This document shows positions 53,988-63,739 of a DNA stretch of 64,000 bases, piece by piece. Source of the stretch: Cyanobacterium stanieri PCC 7202 (GTDB lineage Bacteria > Cyanobacteriota > Cyanobacteriia > Cyanobacteriales > Cyanobacteriaceae); NCBI GenBank assembly GCA_000317655.1, contig CP003940.1, positions 1,736,001-1,800,000 on the forward strand, read 5' to 3'. Under the pieces are notes generated by a model. The model was not told the origin of the DNA. It saw only the letters and a list, made by a program, of their open reading frames with translations, and ran no database searches. Each line of letters starts with the position of its first letter. The stretch's first letter is position 1. The translations under genes were made by a program, and so were the position numbers.

Positions 53988-55670
53988 ATGATAGCGGATC
54001 AATTTCCTTGGCTCACCGCAATTATAGCCTTGCCCCTAATCGCAGCCTTATTAATTCCCTTCATCCCCGACAAAGAAGGAAAAACCCTCAGATGGTATGC
54101 ATTAGGAATAGGCATAACCGATTTCATTTTAATGTGTTACGTTTTTTGGCAAAAATTCGATACAAACAATGCCAACCTACAATTAGTAGAAAGCTATAGC
54201 TGGATACCCGACATCGGATTAAATTGGGCAGTATCTGTTGATGGTTTATCCATGCCCCTTGTGTTGTTAGCAGGATTTGTAACCACCCTCTCCATTTTTT
54301 CAGCTTGGCAAGTAGATCGTAAGCCAAAACTATTTTACTTTTTATTATTACTACTATACTCGGCCCAAATCGGCGTATTTGTCGCCCAAGACATATTATT
54401 ACTCTTCATCATGTGGGAATTAGAATTAGTTCCTGTATATCTCCTCGTGTCCATCTGGGGCGGTAAAAAACGTCGCTACGCTGCCACCAAATTTTTACTC
54501 TATACTGCCCTTGCCTCTATTTTTATCCTCGTGGCAGGATTAGGGATGGCGTTATACGGTGGAGGTGCCATTACCTTTGACATGGTGGAGTTAGGCTTAA
54601 AAGATTATCCCCTCACCCTCGAATTATTACTATACGGTGGTTTATTAGTTGCCTTTGGTGTCAAACTGGCGGTTTTCCCCCTCCATACATGGCTACCTGA
54701 TGCCCATGGAGAAGCATCTTCTCCCGTTTCTATGATTTTGGCAGGGGTATTATTAAAAATGGGAGGCTATGGTTTAATTCGTCTTAACCTTGGTTTATTA
54801 TCCGAAGCCCATATTTATTTTGCACCTCTGCTCGTTATCCTCGGGGTGGTAAACATTATTTACGGTGCTTTTGCCTCCTTTGGACAAACTAATATGAAAC
54901 GTCGTTTAGCTTATTCCTCTGTGTCTCACATGGGATTTGTGTTAATCGGTATTGCTTCTTTTACCGACTTGGGTATTAGTGGGGCTATGCTACAAATGCT
55001 TTCCCATGGTTTAATTGCCGCTTTACTCTTCTTCCTTGCAGGGGTAACTTACGATCGCACCAAGACCATGTATTTAGACGAAATGGGTAATATAGGTAAA
55101 GTGATGCCCAAGGTTTTCGCTTTATTTACCGCAGGGGCGATGGCTTCCTTAGCCTTACCCGGTATGAGTGGTTTTGTCAGTGAGTTAGCAGTGTTTGTGG
55201 GTTATAGTAACAGCGATGTTTATGGTTCGACTTTCCGCACCGTAACTATCCTCCTCAGTGCAGTAGGTTTAATCCTAACCCCCATCTATCTACTATCGAT
55301 GTTAAGACAGTTATTTTATAGCTCGGATCAAACTTTGATGTGTAATTTGGGAGTACCTACCAATATCATTAACACAGACGAAGATAATGATGAGCCTGTA
55401 TGTTTCGGGAATGATTGTATTTTGCCTATGAATGCAAAATATGAGGATGCTAAACCAAGGGAGATTTTCATTGCGGCTTCTTTCCTGATTTTGATCATTG
55501 GGGTGGGTTTATATCCTAAGTTGGCGACTCAGTTATATGATGTGAAAACCGTGGCAATCAATGCTCAGGTAACAGAATCATATCAACAGGTTGCCCTTAC
55601 TAATCCTCGTTTTGGCAATAAATTTGTCGAATCCCCTAATCTGGTGGAAAAAGTAGCAATCAATCAGTAA
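53988..55670 (+). CDS. ndhD1: NAD(P)H-quinone oxidoreductase (NDH-1) chain 4, NdhD1/D2 type
   Basis: A proton-pumping membrane subunit of NDH-1, used in respiration and cyclic electron flow around photosystem I. The ATG at 53988 gives [20 protein letters not shown]; a GTG six bases earlier is also open. Length 560 residues with about 14 membrane segments. The antiporter-like motifs are [12 protein letters not shown], the conserved Glu in [20 protein letters not shown] (about residues 141-160), [20 protein letters not shown] and [13 protein letters not shown]. The C-terminal part ([20 protein letters not shown]) is characteristic of NdhD1/NdhD2 rather than D3/D4. D1 and D2 cannot be told apart here. 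Confidence 0.93.
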   Translation: MIADQFPWLTAIIALPLIAALLIPFIPDKEGKTLRWYALGIGITDFILMCYVFWQKFDTNNANLQLVESYSWIPDIGLNWAVSVDGLSMPLVLLAGFVTTLSIFSAWQVDRKPKLFYFLLLLLYSAQIGVFVAQDILLLFIMWELELVPVYLLVSIWGGKKRRYAATKFLLYTALASIFILVAGLGMALYGGGAITFDMVELGLKDYPLTLELLLYGGLLVAFGVKLAVFPLHTWLPDAHGEASSPVSMILAGVLLKMGGYGLIRLNLGLLSEAHIYFAPLLVILGVVNIIYGAFASFGQTNMKRRLAYSSVSHMGFVLIGIASFTDLGISGAMLQMLSHGLIAALLFFLAGVTYDRTKTMYLDEMGNIGKVMPKVFALFTAGAMASLALPGMSGFVSELAVFVGYSNSDVYGSTFRTVTILLSAVGLILTPIYLLSMLRQLFYSSDQTLMCNLGVPTNIINTDEDNDEPVCFGNDCILPMNAKYEDAKPREIFIAASFLILIIGVGLYPKLATQLYDVKTVAINAQVTESYQQVALTNPRFGNKFVESPNLVEKVAINQ

Positions 55671-55678
55671 AAACTTAA

Positions 55679-55759
55679 TAACCTCAGTTTGATATGGTGG
55701 TTGTAAATATGCTTGGATTGCTGGTTTCGTACCTACAATTGTTCGTCAAACTGAGGTTA
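55679..55759. repeat. 81-bp element with 14-bp perfect terminal inverted repeats
   Basis: TAACCTCAGTTTGA (55679-55692) and its exact reverse complement TCAAACTGAGGTTA (55746-55759) bracket 53 unrelated bases. The terminal TAACCTCAGTT matches the outer end of the family B repeats. It starts 9 bases after the ndhD stop. Confidence 0.75.
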
Positions 55760-55830
55760 CAATAGATTTATAGGAGCTAACTTGAATTATATTTTTAGTA
55801 GTTCTTTATTGTTCTATTCTCAATTATTAA

Positions 55831-56784
55831 ATGTCAGAAGATTCTCAAACTATCTCCCTTCCCAGTGTTGAAAGTGCGATCGCCCTTGCAGGAAAACAAG
55901 AAGAAAACCTAAGATATATAGCGAAAATGACAGGGGCAAACTTATCGTTACAGGGGCAAGATGTCGCCATCTACGGTAAAGCAAAACCCGTTGCGAGGAG
56001 TATTGAAGTAATCAAGGCATTAGAAGCCTTTTGGTTAGAGGCAAAACCCATCACCGAGTCAGATATATTAGTGGTGTTTCATGCCCTTGACACCAATAAA
56101 ATGGAAGAATACGAGGGAATCCAAAAAGAAGTATTAGCCCGTACGAGAAATGGGGAATTAATACGAGCTAAAACTTTTAAACAAAGACAGTATGTTAAAA
56201 CTATCCAAAAATATGATATTACCTTTGGTATTGGTCCAGCTGGTACAGGAAAAACCTTTTTAGCGGCCGTTTTGGCAGTACAAGCCCTCTTGAATGATGA
56301 ATGTGAAAGACTTATCTTAACCCGCCCTGCCGTAGAAGCGGGAGAGAAATTGGGCTTTTTACCGGGGGATTTGCAACAAAAGGTTGATCCTTTTTTACGT
56401 CCTTTGTACGATGCTTTGTATCAATTCATTGAACCGATTAAAATTCCTGAACTGATTGAAAAAGGTAAAATAGAAGTTGCTCCCATTGCCTATATGAGAG
56501 GGAGAACCTTAAGTAATGCTTTTGTAATCGTTGATGAGGCACAAAATACCACCCCTGCACAGTTAAAAATGGTTTTAACCCGTCTTGGTTTTGGTTCTAA
56601 AATGGTGGTGACGGGGGATATTACTCAAACTGATTTGCCCAACCAACAACAGTCGGGCTTGATTGTGGCGGCAAAAATTTTACAGGATGTCAATGGTATT
56701 GGTTTCTGCAATCTCACCCAAGCAGATGTTATTCGTCATCCTTTGGTACAAAAAATTGTGGCGGCCTATGAAAAGCATCTTTAA
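55831..56784 (+). CDS. PhoH-family ATPase
   Basis: A 317-residue P-loop protein. The N-terminal KH-like part (about 1-95) precedes the PhoH ATPase domain: Walker A GIGPAGTGKTFLAAVLAVQA (about residues 132-151), LTRPAVEAGEKLGFLPGDLQ (about 160-179), IEVAPIAYMRGRTLSN, Walker B FVIVDEAQNTTPAQLK (about 231-246) and VVTGDITQTDLP. PhoH proteins are ATPases linked to RNA metabolism; in E. coli the gene is phosphate-regulated, but no Pho box was identified here. It is convergent with the unknown operon. Confidence 0.92.
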   Translation: MSEDSQTISLPSVESAIALAGKQEENLRYIAKMTGANLSLQGQDVAIYGKAKPVARSIEVIKALEAFWLEAKPITESDILVVFHALDTNKMEEYEGIQKEVLARTRNGELIRAKTFKQRQYVKTIQKYDITFGIGPAGTGKTFLAAVLAVQALLNDECERLILTRPAVEAGEKLGFLPGDLQQKVDPFLRPLYDALYQFIEPIKIPELIEKGKIEVAPIAYMRGRTLSNAFVIVDEAQNTTPAQLKMVLTRLGFGSKMVVTGDITQTDLPNQQQSGLIVAAKILQDVNGIGFCNLTQADVIRHPLVQKIVAAYEKHL

Positions 56785-56840
56785 ATGAGCTTTAGATTTA
56801 CTTCGTAATTGGAAACTTGCATTACTTACTTGATACTTTC

Positions 56841-58247
56841 TTAAAAAGGTACTTCAATAATAAGTAATAAAGATCTCTCTCGGCTATATTGATCTTCCTG
56901 CATATATTGCATTCTGGTTAGGTGGTGCTGTCTATATCTCACACTAATTTCTACTGGATTACTTCTCTTTCCTTTTGGATCTATGATTCTTGCTCCAAAA
57001 TTTCCCTCTAATGTTTTTCTTATATTAAACTCGATATTCCTTGGATTAAAATCTGAATTTGTAAGTAATTCTCCTCTTAAACTTCCTGTCATCCGTGCAA
57101 AAGGTGTAACTTCTTTTGAATAGATGTTAAATGATTGGAATTGCTGCTCTAGCCACGGTGATATTGTCAATCTAGCTCTCAATCTATTGTGTAAGGGGAA
57201 AAGATTTTCATTATTTTGAGAAAGGATAGAATTAGAGAAATCAAAATTCATACCTGATCCAGCCTTACCCAAAATATTTGGAGCCTCTTTTTTGAATTTT
57301 GCTAATAGTCGGGAATCTAGACTGACTTGTCCTCCTCTCTGTTGGTTTGGATATCTTAATGTTGTTCCAAAGCGCCCATTAATCGTTACTGAGTCTTTTA
57401 CTAAATTATCACTCACCGATGATTTATTCATCAACCAAATAATGGCGACACCTAACTCTCTAAGGTTTTCATTAGTACCTAGTGTAAATCCTGATTCAAC
57501 GCTAAACGGACCACCTATCGGCATCGTTATTTTCGTAAATTTTTGAAATCCAAATCGTTTTAATGGTGGTAATGGTGGATCTTGTGAATTGGTAACTTCT
57601 CTAACTTCTATTCTAGATTCTATACTTGCCTTTTTTTCTTTTTTAGCTTGATTTGGCTCAGAACTATCGGCTCTATCATCGGGGGAAGGTTCAGGATCCA
57701 TAGAAAAATCATCCCTGTGGTCTGCCTTCGCTCGGTCGGTTGGTTGTGGCTCATCCTCTGGTAGCTTCTGTTCCATAGAATTACCCTGTTCGATATTCGC
57801 TCGGTCATTTTGATTTATTTCCTGATCTGAAACATAATCTGATTCTGGCGAATTTATATCCTCACTGCTTTCAGCACGATCAACAGGGGTTTGCTCTTTT
57901 GTGGGCGATTTTTCGGGCTGTCTTGGCTCAATCCCCTGCCCCTTTAAATTACCTGTATTATCATCATGGTCAACTGGTGTTTTATCATCTATAAAACCGT
58001 GGTCAAGAGGATTATTAAATAGCAGTGATGAGTCTGGATTAGGCACTCCATCGAAAAAATCACCGTCCCAATGATTGTATCCTGAAGCATTTCCCTGTGG
58101 ATAATGGCACTGTGTACTATGACACTGAATAGAGGATATATCTTGTGAATCATTGCCAGCATTCATCTTTTGGCTAACAAGATCTCCTAATCCCTGAGAA
58201 GCAGATTCAGATAATGCCTCGATAACTGCAGTTATAAGGTCAGCCAT
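56841..58247 (-). CDS. Unknown protein, third gene of unassigned operon (468 aa)
   Basis: I recognise no family. The second ATG (58245-58247) is favoured over the one at 58259 because it follows GGAGGT at the right distance and starts MADLITAVIEALSESASQGL. The N-terminus is a short amphipathic helix. Residues about 55-210 are acidic, Pro-rich and disordered, with a recurring Asp-Arg-Ala unit (VDRAESSEDI, NDRANIEQGN, TDRAKADHRD, DDRADSSEPN). The last 240 residues are strand-rich (MPIGGPFSVESGFTLGTNEN; FARMTGSLRGELLT) and the protein ends LLLIIEVPF. No signal peptide. The start overlaps the end of the previous gene by 8 bases. Confidence 0.72.
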   Translation of the reverse strand: MADLITAVIEALSESASQGLGDLVSQKMNAGNDSQDISSIQCHSTQCHYPQGNASGYNHWDGDFFDGVPNPDSSLLFNNPLDHGFIDDKTPVDHDDNTGNLKGQGIEPRQPEKSPTKEQTPVDRAESSEDINSPESDYVSDQEINQNDRANIEQGNSMEQKLPEDEPQPTDRAKADHRDDFSMDPEPSPDDRADSSEPNQAKKEKKASIESRIEVREVTNSQDPPLPPLKRFGFQKFTKITMPIGGPFSVESGFTLGTNENLRELGVAIIWLMNKSSVSDNLVKDSVTINGRFGTTLRYPNQQRGGQVSLDSRLLAKFKKEAPNILGKAGSGMNFDFSNSILSQNNENLFPLHNRLRARLTISPWLEQQFQSFNIYSKEVTPFARMTGSLRGELLTNSDFNPRNIEFNIRKTLEGNFGARIIDPKGKRSNPVEISVRYRQHHLTRMQYMQEDQYSRERSLLLIIEVPF

Positions 58248-59259
58248 TACTACCTCCATATTGTTTATCTGTTATGGGAGGACGAACAATAACTTGTGCA
58301 TTCAAATGTGCTTCACAAATAGAGAAATAATCAGAATTTATTTCCAAAATAATGCTTTCATTTTCCACCAATAAAGCTGAGAGAGGTAGATAAGCTGTTA
58401 ATGTTTGTAAAGGAGGAGAAACTTCCAAGATCGAAAATTCACTACATTGACTTTCCAATTCATGGAGAGAGAAAATAGTATATGTAGAATCAATAGATTC
58501 CAATAAATGAAATTTTCTTAGTAATGGTCTTCCTAATGAATTATTTTGTCCTTGGCGAAATTGAAATTCAGTTAAGTAACTATCAAACTGAACATCGGCT
58601 TTGAATAAAATTCTATAGGCAATAATATCTTCCTTGGATTCGAGATTTGTTTGATGTCGTAAGTCCTCTGGTTGGGAAGGGGATGTAGAACCTTCTGAGA
58701 CAATTTCTATGGTGGTGGGGGAGTCATTTTCAGGATCTTGTCCTTGTACCCACATATCCAATGTCACCCCATATCCAAAACCATCGGAAGGTGTTAGCCT
58801 TGATGTTGCTAATTCCCAGGCGGCACCCTTTAACTGTATCGGTTGAGGAAAAACATAAATAGGACTTTGCCAACTACACTCGCCCACATTCAAAGATACA
58901 AGGGTTGCTTGTCCTTCCACTTCCATGGCTCGCATATTTCTTATTAATCCACGGTGAAAATCATCATATCCACCTATGGTGTGTACACGATGGGCATAGG
59001 GGTCCGCATAAAACTGCGGAAACATTTCCTTACGTAATGTAATCTTTAACATCGGTCTGTCTTCCAAGTTAGAACGTGACATTAATTCTAAAAGGTTGTC
59101 TGCTTTTAACAGTAAATTTATGCCACTAACGTCAACGCCCATACCCAGTTGAACAGATTTAGTTATTCCCATATTATTGGGGGATGAAGCTAAATTAATA
59201 TCCTCTGCATCTCGCAGATAAGCGTCTATTCCTGCTAGTTGAACACGATCAATAATCAT
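58240..59259 (-). CDS. Unknown protein, second gene of unassigned operon (339 aa)
   Basis: A 339-residue protein with no family I can name. It starts MIIDRVQLAGIDAYLRDAED and looks like a soluble mixed alpha/beta or beta-sandwich protein. Notable segments are SVQLGMGVDVSGINLLLKAD (about 36-55), GECSWQSPIYVFPQPIQLKG (about 127-146) and an acidic Ser/Thr/Pro-rich linker (about 188-210). There is no signal peptide, membrane segment or visible catalytic motif. The ATG is preceded by GAGGAGGT, a strong ribosome site lying inside the end of the upstream gene; the two genes overlap by 11 bases. Translational coupling is likely. Confidence 0.75.
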   Translation of the reverse strand: MIIDRVQLAGIDAYLRDAEDINLASSPNNMGITKSVQLGMGVDVSGINLLLKADNLLELMSRSNLEDRPMLKITLRKEMFPQFYADPYAHRVHTIGGYDDFHRGLIRNMRAMEVEGQATLVSLNVGECSWQSPIYVFPQPIQLKGAAWELATSRLTPSDGFGYGVTLDMWVQGQDPENDSPTTIEIVSEGSTSPSQPEDLRHQTNLESKEDIIAYRILFKADVQFDSYLTEFQFRQGQNNSLGRPLLRKFHLLESIDSTYTIFSLHELESQCSEFSILEVSPPLQTLTAYLPLSALLVENESIILEINSDYFSICEAHLNAQVIVRPPITDKQYGGSNG

Positions 59260-61990
59260 TTTTTACTACCTCCTCAAGCATATCAAACCAAACATCCATT
59301 ACGAGATCTTGTTCACAAGATCCAATATTTCCAGTTCTAAGTTTTTTCAAACCATTAACCATCCCATTACCAAAACGAATTCTGACCCATTCGTCACGGG
59401 TTGTATACAATTTGTCAGTTAGGGCTGGAAGTTCGAGGTTTAAGGGAATCGTACCCACCACAATATCTAAGGGTAATTCTTGCCAATGAAAGTTTACCCC
59501 TTCTCTTCGATTACGAATAGTGCCTGACTGAAGTAGATCACGTACTATTCTGCGATTTAGCTGTCCTCCTCGGTATTCGGTATAGGATTCGGACTCATCA
59601 TAACTATCATCACGGGTTTGAGCATAGTAACGACCTGTTTTGTTGGCTGTGAGACTAATTTTCCCTGTATTACCATTGGCGGATGTGCGGGTACTGGTGG
59701 GCAATGATGGAGTCATAGAAATACCTTTAGAAACTCCCCCCCCCACAATGAAAGATACACCTGCGTTGACTCCCAGATTAAATCCAATTCCATTTAACAT
59801 AAAATATCTACGGACTGTTTCTTCCCCCACAAAACTGGTCAGTGTGCTTACATCTACTCCATCGTCTAGGGTAAGAAAATCTGTTGCTCTATTTACCATG
59901 TCTGTAAATATTGAATCGATGGGTGGGATAGATAAGTTTAGCAGTCCGTCAATATCAGTAAGGCGATTAGAATCTAGTCCTTGCCACATTTGCCCACTAC
60001 CCCAGCCATCTCCTTGTAAAAGTACATTTTGTGGTGGTCTGTCAATAATTGTTGCACTCAATATACGTTGTAATTTAGTAACAAAACTAGGAATGGCGTT
60101 ATTGCTTCCATCCACAAAACCAATATGTTGTGTATGGGTACGACTTTCAGCATTACTGCTCATATAAAAGGAATCTGGTCCTGGATTGGGATTGTAGGTT
60201 GTGAGAGGAGAAGATGAAAAAGGCCATGAGGTGCCTTCCCCCGTTTGAGAGCGTTTCCAACCCTGAGAACCTCCGTAATGATAACGGTGATCAAAACTTT
60301 TATCTAGTGTTTCTGATCTTTCTACACTGACATCTCTAACGGTTTCTAAGTAACGCTGGTTGGCATATAATTTTACCCCTGATAATTGCAATAAATCTGT
60401 AAGGCTACGGGCTTCAAACAATATTTCTTTTAGTTCTCCTCCAACAACATGCTCAATGGTAAATTTGAATCCATGTTTGCCTAGACGACTATAGTCTTCG
60501 GCTAAATCTTTACCGATCATTCGGAAGTTGAGTTGGCGCATTTGTTGGCTACGGGATTGACGAGAACTAATAAACACATGGGCTGATTGAATTAGCTCTA
60601 ACTTTGTCAATGCGAGGTGTCCTTCTCTGGTACAGTGGAATACCGCCACAAAGTAACGGGCGTTGGTGGGACGAGAAAAACGGCATTGGAGGGTATCTCC
60701 TTCAAAGATTTGGTTTTGCTGATAGTAAATTAAATTACTGTATTGGTCATGGGCAGGATCTCGTTCCGATTCCATGGCAATAGGTGATACTCCTTCTACA
60801 GGATCAACTTCATAAATTAGTAAATCGAAGATACCAGAGTTATCATTGGTCAACGATGTAACTTGTCTAGGGTTGGGCAGACTGAGAGTTATGCCACTTA
60901 GACAGCGAGGATGTTCTTCTGTTTGTTGAAAATAAAGTCGAACTTGCTCTCTTTGTTGAACTTTTTGCGAGATAAAAATTTCATCGATATTTAAGGGGTT
61001 ATTATCACTTGGTATTTGATATAGGCGACCACCATTAAAAAGTGATGCGGCACTCATGGGGAAATATCCCACGGCATTGGTTCGGGTGAAAACAAAATCG
61101 GTGGATGTATTTTTCATTTGGTTTCTCATCTGGCGGGGAAATTTTCCCTGCTCGAAATAGCTTTGTTCTAATGAGTCGGACATTTTTACTGCCCCTAACA
61201 AACCCGCTGGAACTTTTGGAGTATAACGGACATCTTCTGAGTAGCTAAAAACTCCTAAGTAAGGTATGAATACTCCCCAAAATTCTACGGTGCGATCGCT
61301 ATCAGGTTGAATTCGACGTATAATACGGGGAAAATCGGCAAAGCGAATTCTGATTTTTTCACTTTTTACAGGACCTGTGGCGATTAGGTGTAAACCACTA
61401 TGGGAGGTTGGTTCTTGTCGTACGAATGCTACTTTTTCATCAAGAAATCCTGTTTGGATGTGATCTTCCCAAGAAACATGAATTTCTCGGGGCAGACCAA
61501 AATTAGCGGAATTTTCGCCTTGAGGTGTGATGTAATAGGGAAGATAAGGATAACCACCGAACAAAATTCCTCCTATGATAGGGCATTGAGTTCCACGCAT
61601 CGTCTCAAGGGTTATTTCAATTTCAAACCAGAATTCCTGTGACTTTTGATTTTCTTCTATAACTGGTCCACCCGCCCTTACGGTTATAAAAGGATTAGTA
61701 ACATTAGAAGGTAATCCTACTACTGTCTCTACATTGTCCAGATTAGAAGTTGGAAAAGTTAATGTTCCTGTGCCAGGAGCTCCACCCCTAACAAGAACAT
61801 CAGGCATGAAATCTTCTATATTTATGGGAGGAGGTTCAAATCCTGGTGGTGGTATCTCGTGAGCGGTTTCCGCATATACAATAGATCCCGAGCTTGATAA
61901 TATTGGAGAGCGACTAATTATACTCACATTTACCACTTCAATTAATTGCCCGACTGTGGTACGTAATGGCATATATTTGGTGCTATACAT
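59249..61990 (-). CDS. Large unknown protein, first gene of unassigned operon (913 aa)
   Basis: A 913-residue protein without signal peptide or membrane helices and with no family I recognise. Residues 40-330 are strand-rich with many Pro, Gly and aromatic residues (GGILFGGYPYLPYYITPQGE). A middle part (about 355-475) reads like a beta sandwich (DNSGIFDLLIYEVDPVEGVS; ARYFVAVFHCTREGHLALTK). Residues 475-560 are Arg/Gln-rich and helical. A glycine/serine-rich stretch (about 720-800, GVNAGVSFIVGGGVSKGISM) precedes a charged C-terminal domain. Together with its partners it looks like a structural or assembly protein, possibly tail-like or envelope-associated, but nothing proves this. Confidence 0.78.
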   Translation of the reverse strand: MYSTKYMPLRTTVGQLIEVVNVSIISRSPILSSSGSIVYAETAHEIPPPGFEPPPINIEDFMPDVLVRGGAPGTGTLTFPTSNLDNVETVVGLPSNVTNPFITVRAGGPVIEENQKSQEFWFEIEITLETMRGTQCPIIGGILFGGYPYLPYYITPQGENSANFGLPREIHVSWEDHIQTGFLDEKVAFVRQEPTSHSGLHLIATGPVKSEKIRIRFADFPRIIRRIQPDSDRTVEFWGVFIPYLGVFSYSEDVRYTPKVPAGLLGAVKMSDSLEQSYFEQGKFPRQMRNQMKNTSTDFVFTRTNAVGYFPMSAASLFNGGRLYQIPSDNNPLNIDEIFISQKVQQREQVRLYFQQTEEHPRCLSGITLSLPNPRQVTSLTNDNSGIFDLLIYEVDPVEGVSPIAMESERDPAHDQYSNLIYYQQNQIFEGDTLQCRFSRPTNARYFVAVFHCTREGHLALTKLELIQSAHVFISSRQSRSQQMRQLNFRMIGKDLAEDYSRLGKHGFKFTIEHVVGGELKEILFEARSLTDLLQLSGVKLYANQRYLETVRDVSVERSETLDKSFDHRYHYGGSQGWKRSQTGEGTSWPFSSSPLTTYNPNPGPDSFYMSSNAESRTHTQHIGFVDGSNNAIPSFVTKLQRILSATIIDRPPQNVLLQGDGWGSGQMWQGLDSNRLTDIDGLLNLSIPPIDSIFTDMVNRATDFLTLDDGVDVSTLTSFVGEETVRRYFMLNGIGFNLGVNAGVSFIVGGGVSKGISMTPSLPTSTRTSANGNTGKISLTANKTGRYYAQTRDDSYDESESYTEYRGGQLNRRIVRDLLQSGTIRNRREGVNFHWQELPLDIVVGTIPLNLELPALTDKLYTTRDEWVRIRFGNGMVNGLKKLRTGNIGSCEQDLVMDVWFDMLEEVVKNDY

Positions 61991-62513
61991 TTAACCCTCT
62001 TGGTATTATTTACATCAGAAATGTTGCATATTCAATACCTATAAAAGTATTTGCTCAATACTTCAATTTATCTATATAAATGCAACAAGTCTAATAAAAA
62101 TTACCTGTCATTCAAGAAAAATGGGAATATTTTTTGATGGGTGTTGTACAAAACCAAACACAGCAATCCCTCATTACTACCACAAAAAACTGATTTACAG
62201 GGATTATATTAACTTTCAGCTTTTATGGTTAATGGTAAATGTTTTAATAGTAGGTAATTTTATGGGTAAATTTTAACTGAAAAATTATTCAACTACCATA
62301 AATATTTTATTTTGTTTATAAAAATTAATGATATAAAATGTGGGTATATCATTTAATTGTTATACTCACAAAAAACAACTATACTTCAAAAAAAGCAACT
62401 CAGAAACCTATATCTGTTATGACAAAGTTTTTCTCTTTTGCTATATTTTTCTTGATTAAATAGACAGTTAAGATAATTCGTGGTTTTTTTCATGAACGCT
62501 CTCAAAGTCTTAT
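61991..62513. promoter_or_regulatory. Intergenic region upstream of the unknown operon
   Basis: 523 very AT-rich bases with no recognised gene. The operon promoter should lie at about 62000-62150. A near-perfect inverted repeat GTGGGTATA / TATACTCAC (62340-62348 and 62361-62369) could terminate the gene ending at 62514 (on the minus strand it is followed by ATTTTATATC). A 51-codon frame at 62121-62276 on the plus strand starts MGIFFDGCCTKPNTAIPHYY; I do not accept it as a gene. Confidence 0.4.
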
Positions 62514-63560
62514 TTATTCGACATTGCGATTATCTTCGATGAGGGTGGCGTCGACTTCTTGGGCATAGTCTTGATGATTGTCGTCGGGCAACATATTTTG
62601 ATTGGAGGCAATTTTTTCTAGGGCTAAAAGGGCAATTTCCCTTACTTCAGGATCTGGATCATTATAAGCTGTTTGGGTAATAATGGGCTGAATTTGGATG
62701 ATTAATTCATACACTTTGGTAATGTCTCTGAGGGCATTTTTGCGGACATTGCCATGATCATCCTGTAGGGATAATATTAGGGCTTGATTGATGGGTTTAA
62801 TACTATTAAATGCAATTTGAGATATGGCTTCTAAAATTAAGGTCTTTTCTTGAGAGTTACTTTTAATCATTATATCCAGCAAAGGGGCGATCGCCCTTGA
62901 ATCGGCTTCTGAAGCTAAACGCCAAATAATTTTACTCCTATTTTTCGATTCTCCTTGTACCAATTCTTGTAATAATTCTTCGGTTTTATCCCTAGGTTTT
63001 TTGACTTCAGGATTAATTCTTTTTGCTAGTTGTCCTTGAGCGTTAGATAACTCTTTTTTTTCTAAAATATTGTCATCATTATTTAATGATAATTGTTCAA
63101 CTTTTCGTTGAGAAATTTTCTTGGCAGAATTGTTGTTATTTGCTAATATTTTTATACCAATAATAATCAAGGTAATACTAATAATAATTACGAGAATAAC
63201 AAGGGAAATAAGTAACATAAATAAAATATTATCCATGTTCCAAGTATTGTTATCACGATTCGCCATCATGGTTTCAACATTATTAATCGCCCTTTGAGCA
63301 TAGGCATCCTCGGGACGATGGGAGAGGGCTGTTCTAAAATAGTTCAAAGCCTCTTCATATTGGCGATTATTGGTGGCCTGATAACCCCTTTGCATATTCT
63401 CGTCATAAAGAACCGCAGGATCTTGATTGATTTCTTGTGCAGAGGCGATCGCCCTTACTTTGTAACTAATTTGAGAATTATTAGGAGAAGATAAGTTAGG
63501 GAAAAGGTTACAAAAAATGATAAATAAAGTCAATTTTAACAGCCATTTTTTGCTATTCAT
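62514..63560 (-). CDS. Membrane protein with periplasmic TPR-like and cytoplasmic HEAT-like repeats
   Basis: A 348-residue protein. A signal-like hydrophobic N-terminus (about 1-24) precedes a TPR-like pair of helices (MQRGYQATNNRQYEEALNYF, about 56-75, and SHRPEDAYAQRAINNVE), one strong membrane segment (about 113-139, NILFMLLISLVILVIIISIT), a charged linker, and HEAT-like repeats from about 190 (SRAIAPLLDIMIKSNSQEKT; DPDPEVREIALLALEKIASN). Repeat proteins of this kind are scaffolds; a specific partner is unknown. It lies downstream of the release factor gene on the same strand, with 179 bases between. Confidence 0.78.
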   Translation of the reverse strand: MNSKKWLLKLTLFIIFCNLFPNLSSPNNSQISYKVRAIASAQEINQDPAVLYDENMQRGYQATNNRQYEEALNYFRTALSHRPEDAYAQRAINNVETMMANRDNNTWNMDNILFMLLISLVILVIIISITLIIIGIKILANNNNSAKKISQRKVEQLSLNNDDNILEKKELSNAQGQLAKRINPEVKKPRDKTEELLQELVQGESKNRSKIIWRLASEADSRAIAPLLDIMIKSNSQEKTLILEAISQIAFNSIKPINQALILSLQDDHGNVRKNALRDITKVYELIIQIQPIITQTAYNDPDPEVREIALLALEKIASNQNMLPDDNHQDYAQEVDATLIEDNRNVE

Positions 63561-63739
63561 AAAATTTAATTAATAATTTTATTTAAATGATTAAATATAT
63601 ATTCCTAAAAGTTAATTGACTGTCATAACGAAATAAATGATTCCGAACATGATCAATTAACTCATATACTAATCCTATTTCATCAAAAAATTAAGGTCAT
63701 CCTTTTCCCATTTATAACAAAAACTCCATACAACAAACT

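Noticed and set aside
61825-61850. tRNA-like T-arm string GGTTCAAATCC
   Set aside because: It lies inside the coding sequence of the 913-residue protein (Pro-Gly-Phe-Glu-Pro codons on the other strand) and no acceptor or anticodon stem can be folded around it.
62121-62276. 51-codon plus-strand frame in the gap upstream of the unknown operon
   Set aside because: It starts MGIFFDGCCTKPNTAIPHYY but has no ribosome site and no clear domain or topology; it is within the length expected by chance in AT-rich DNA.
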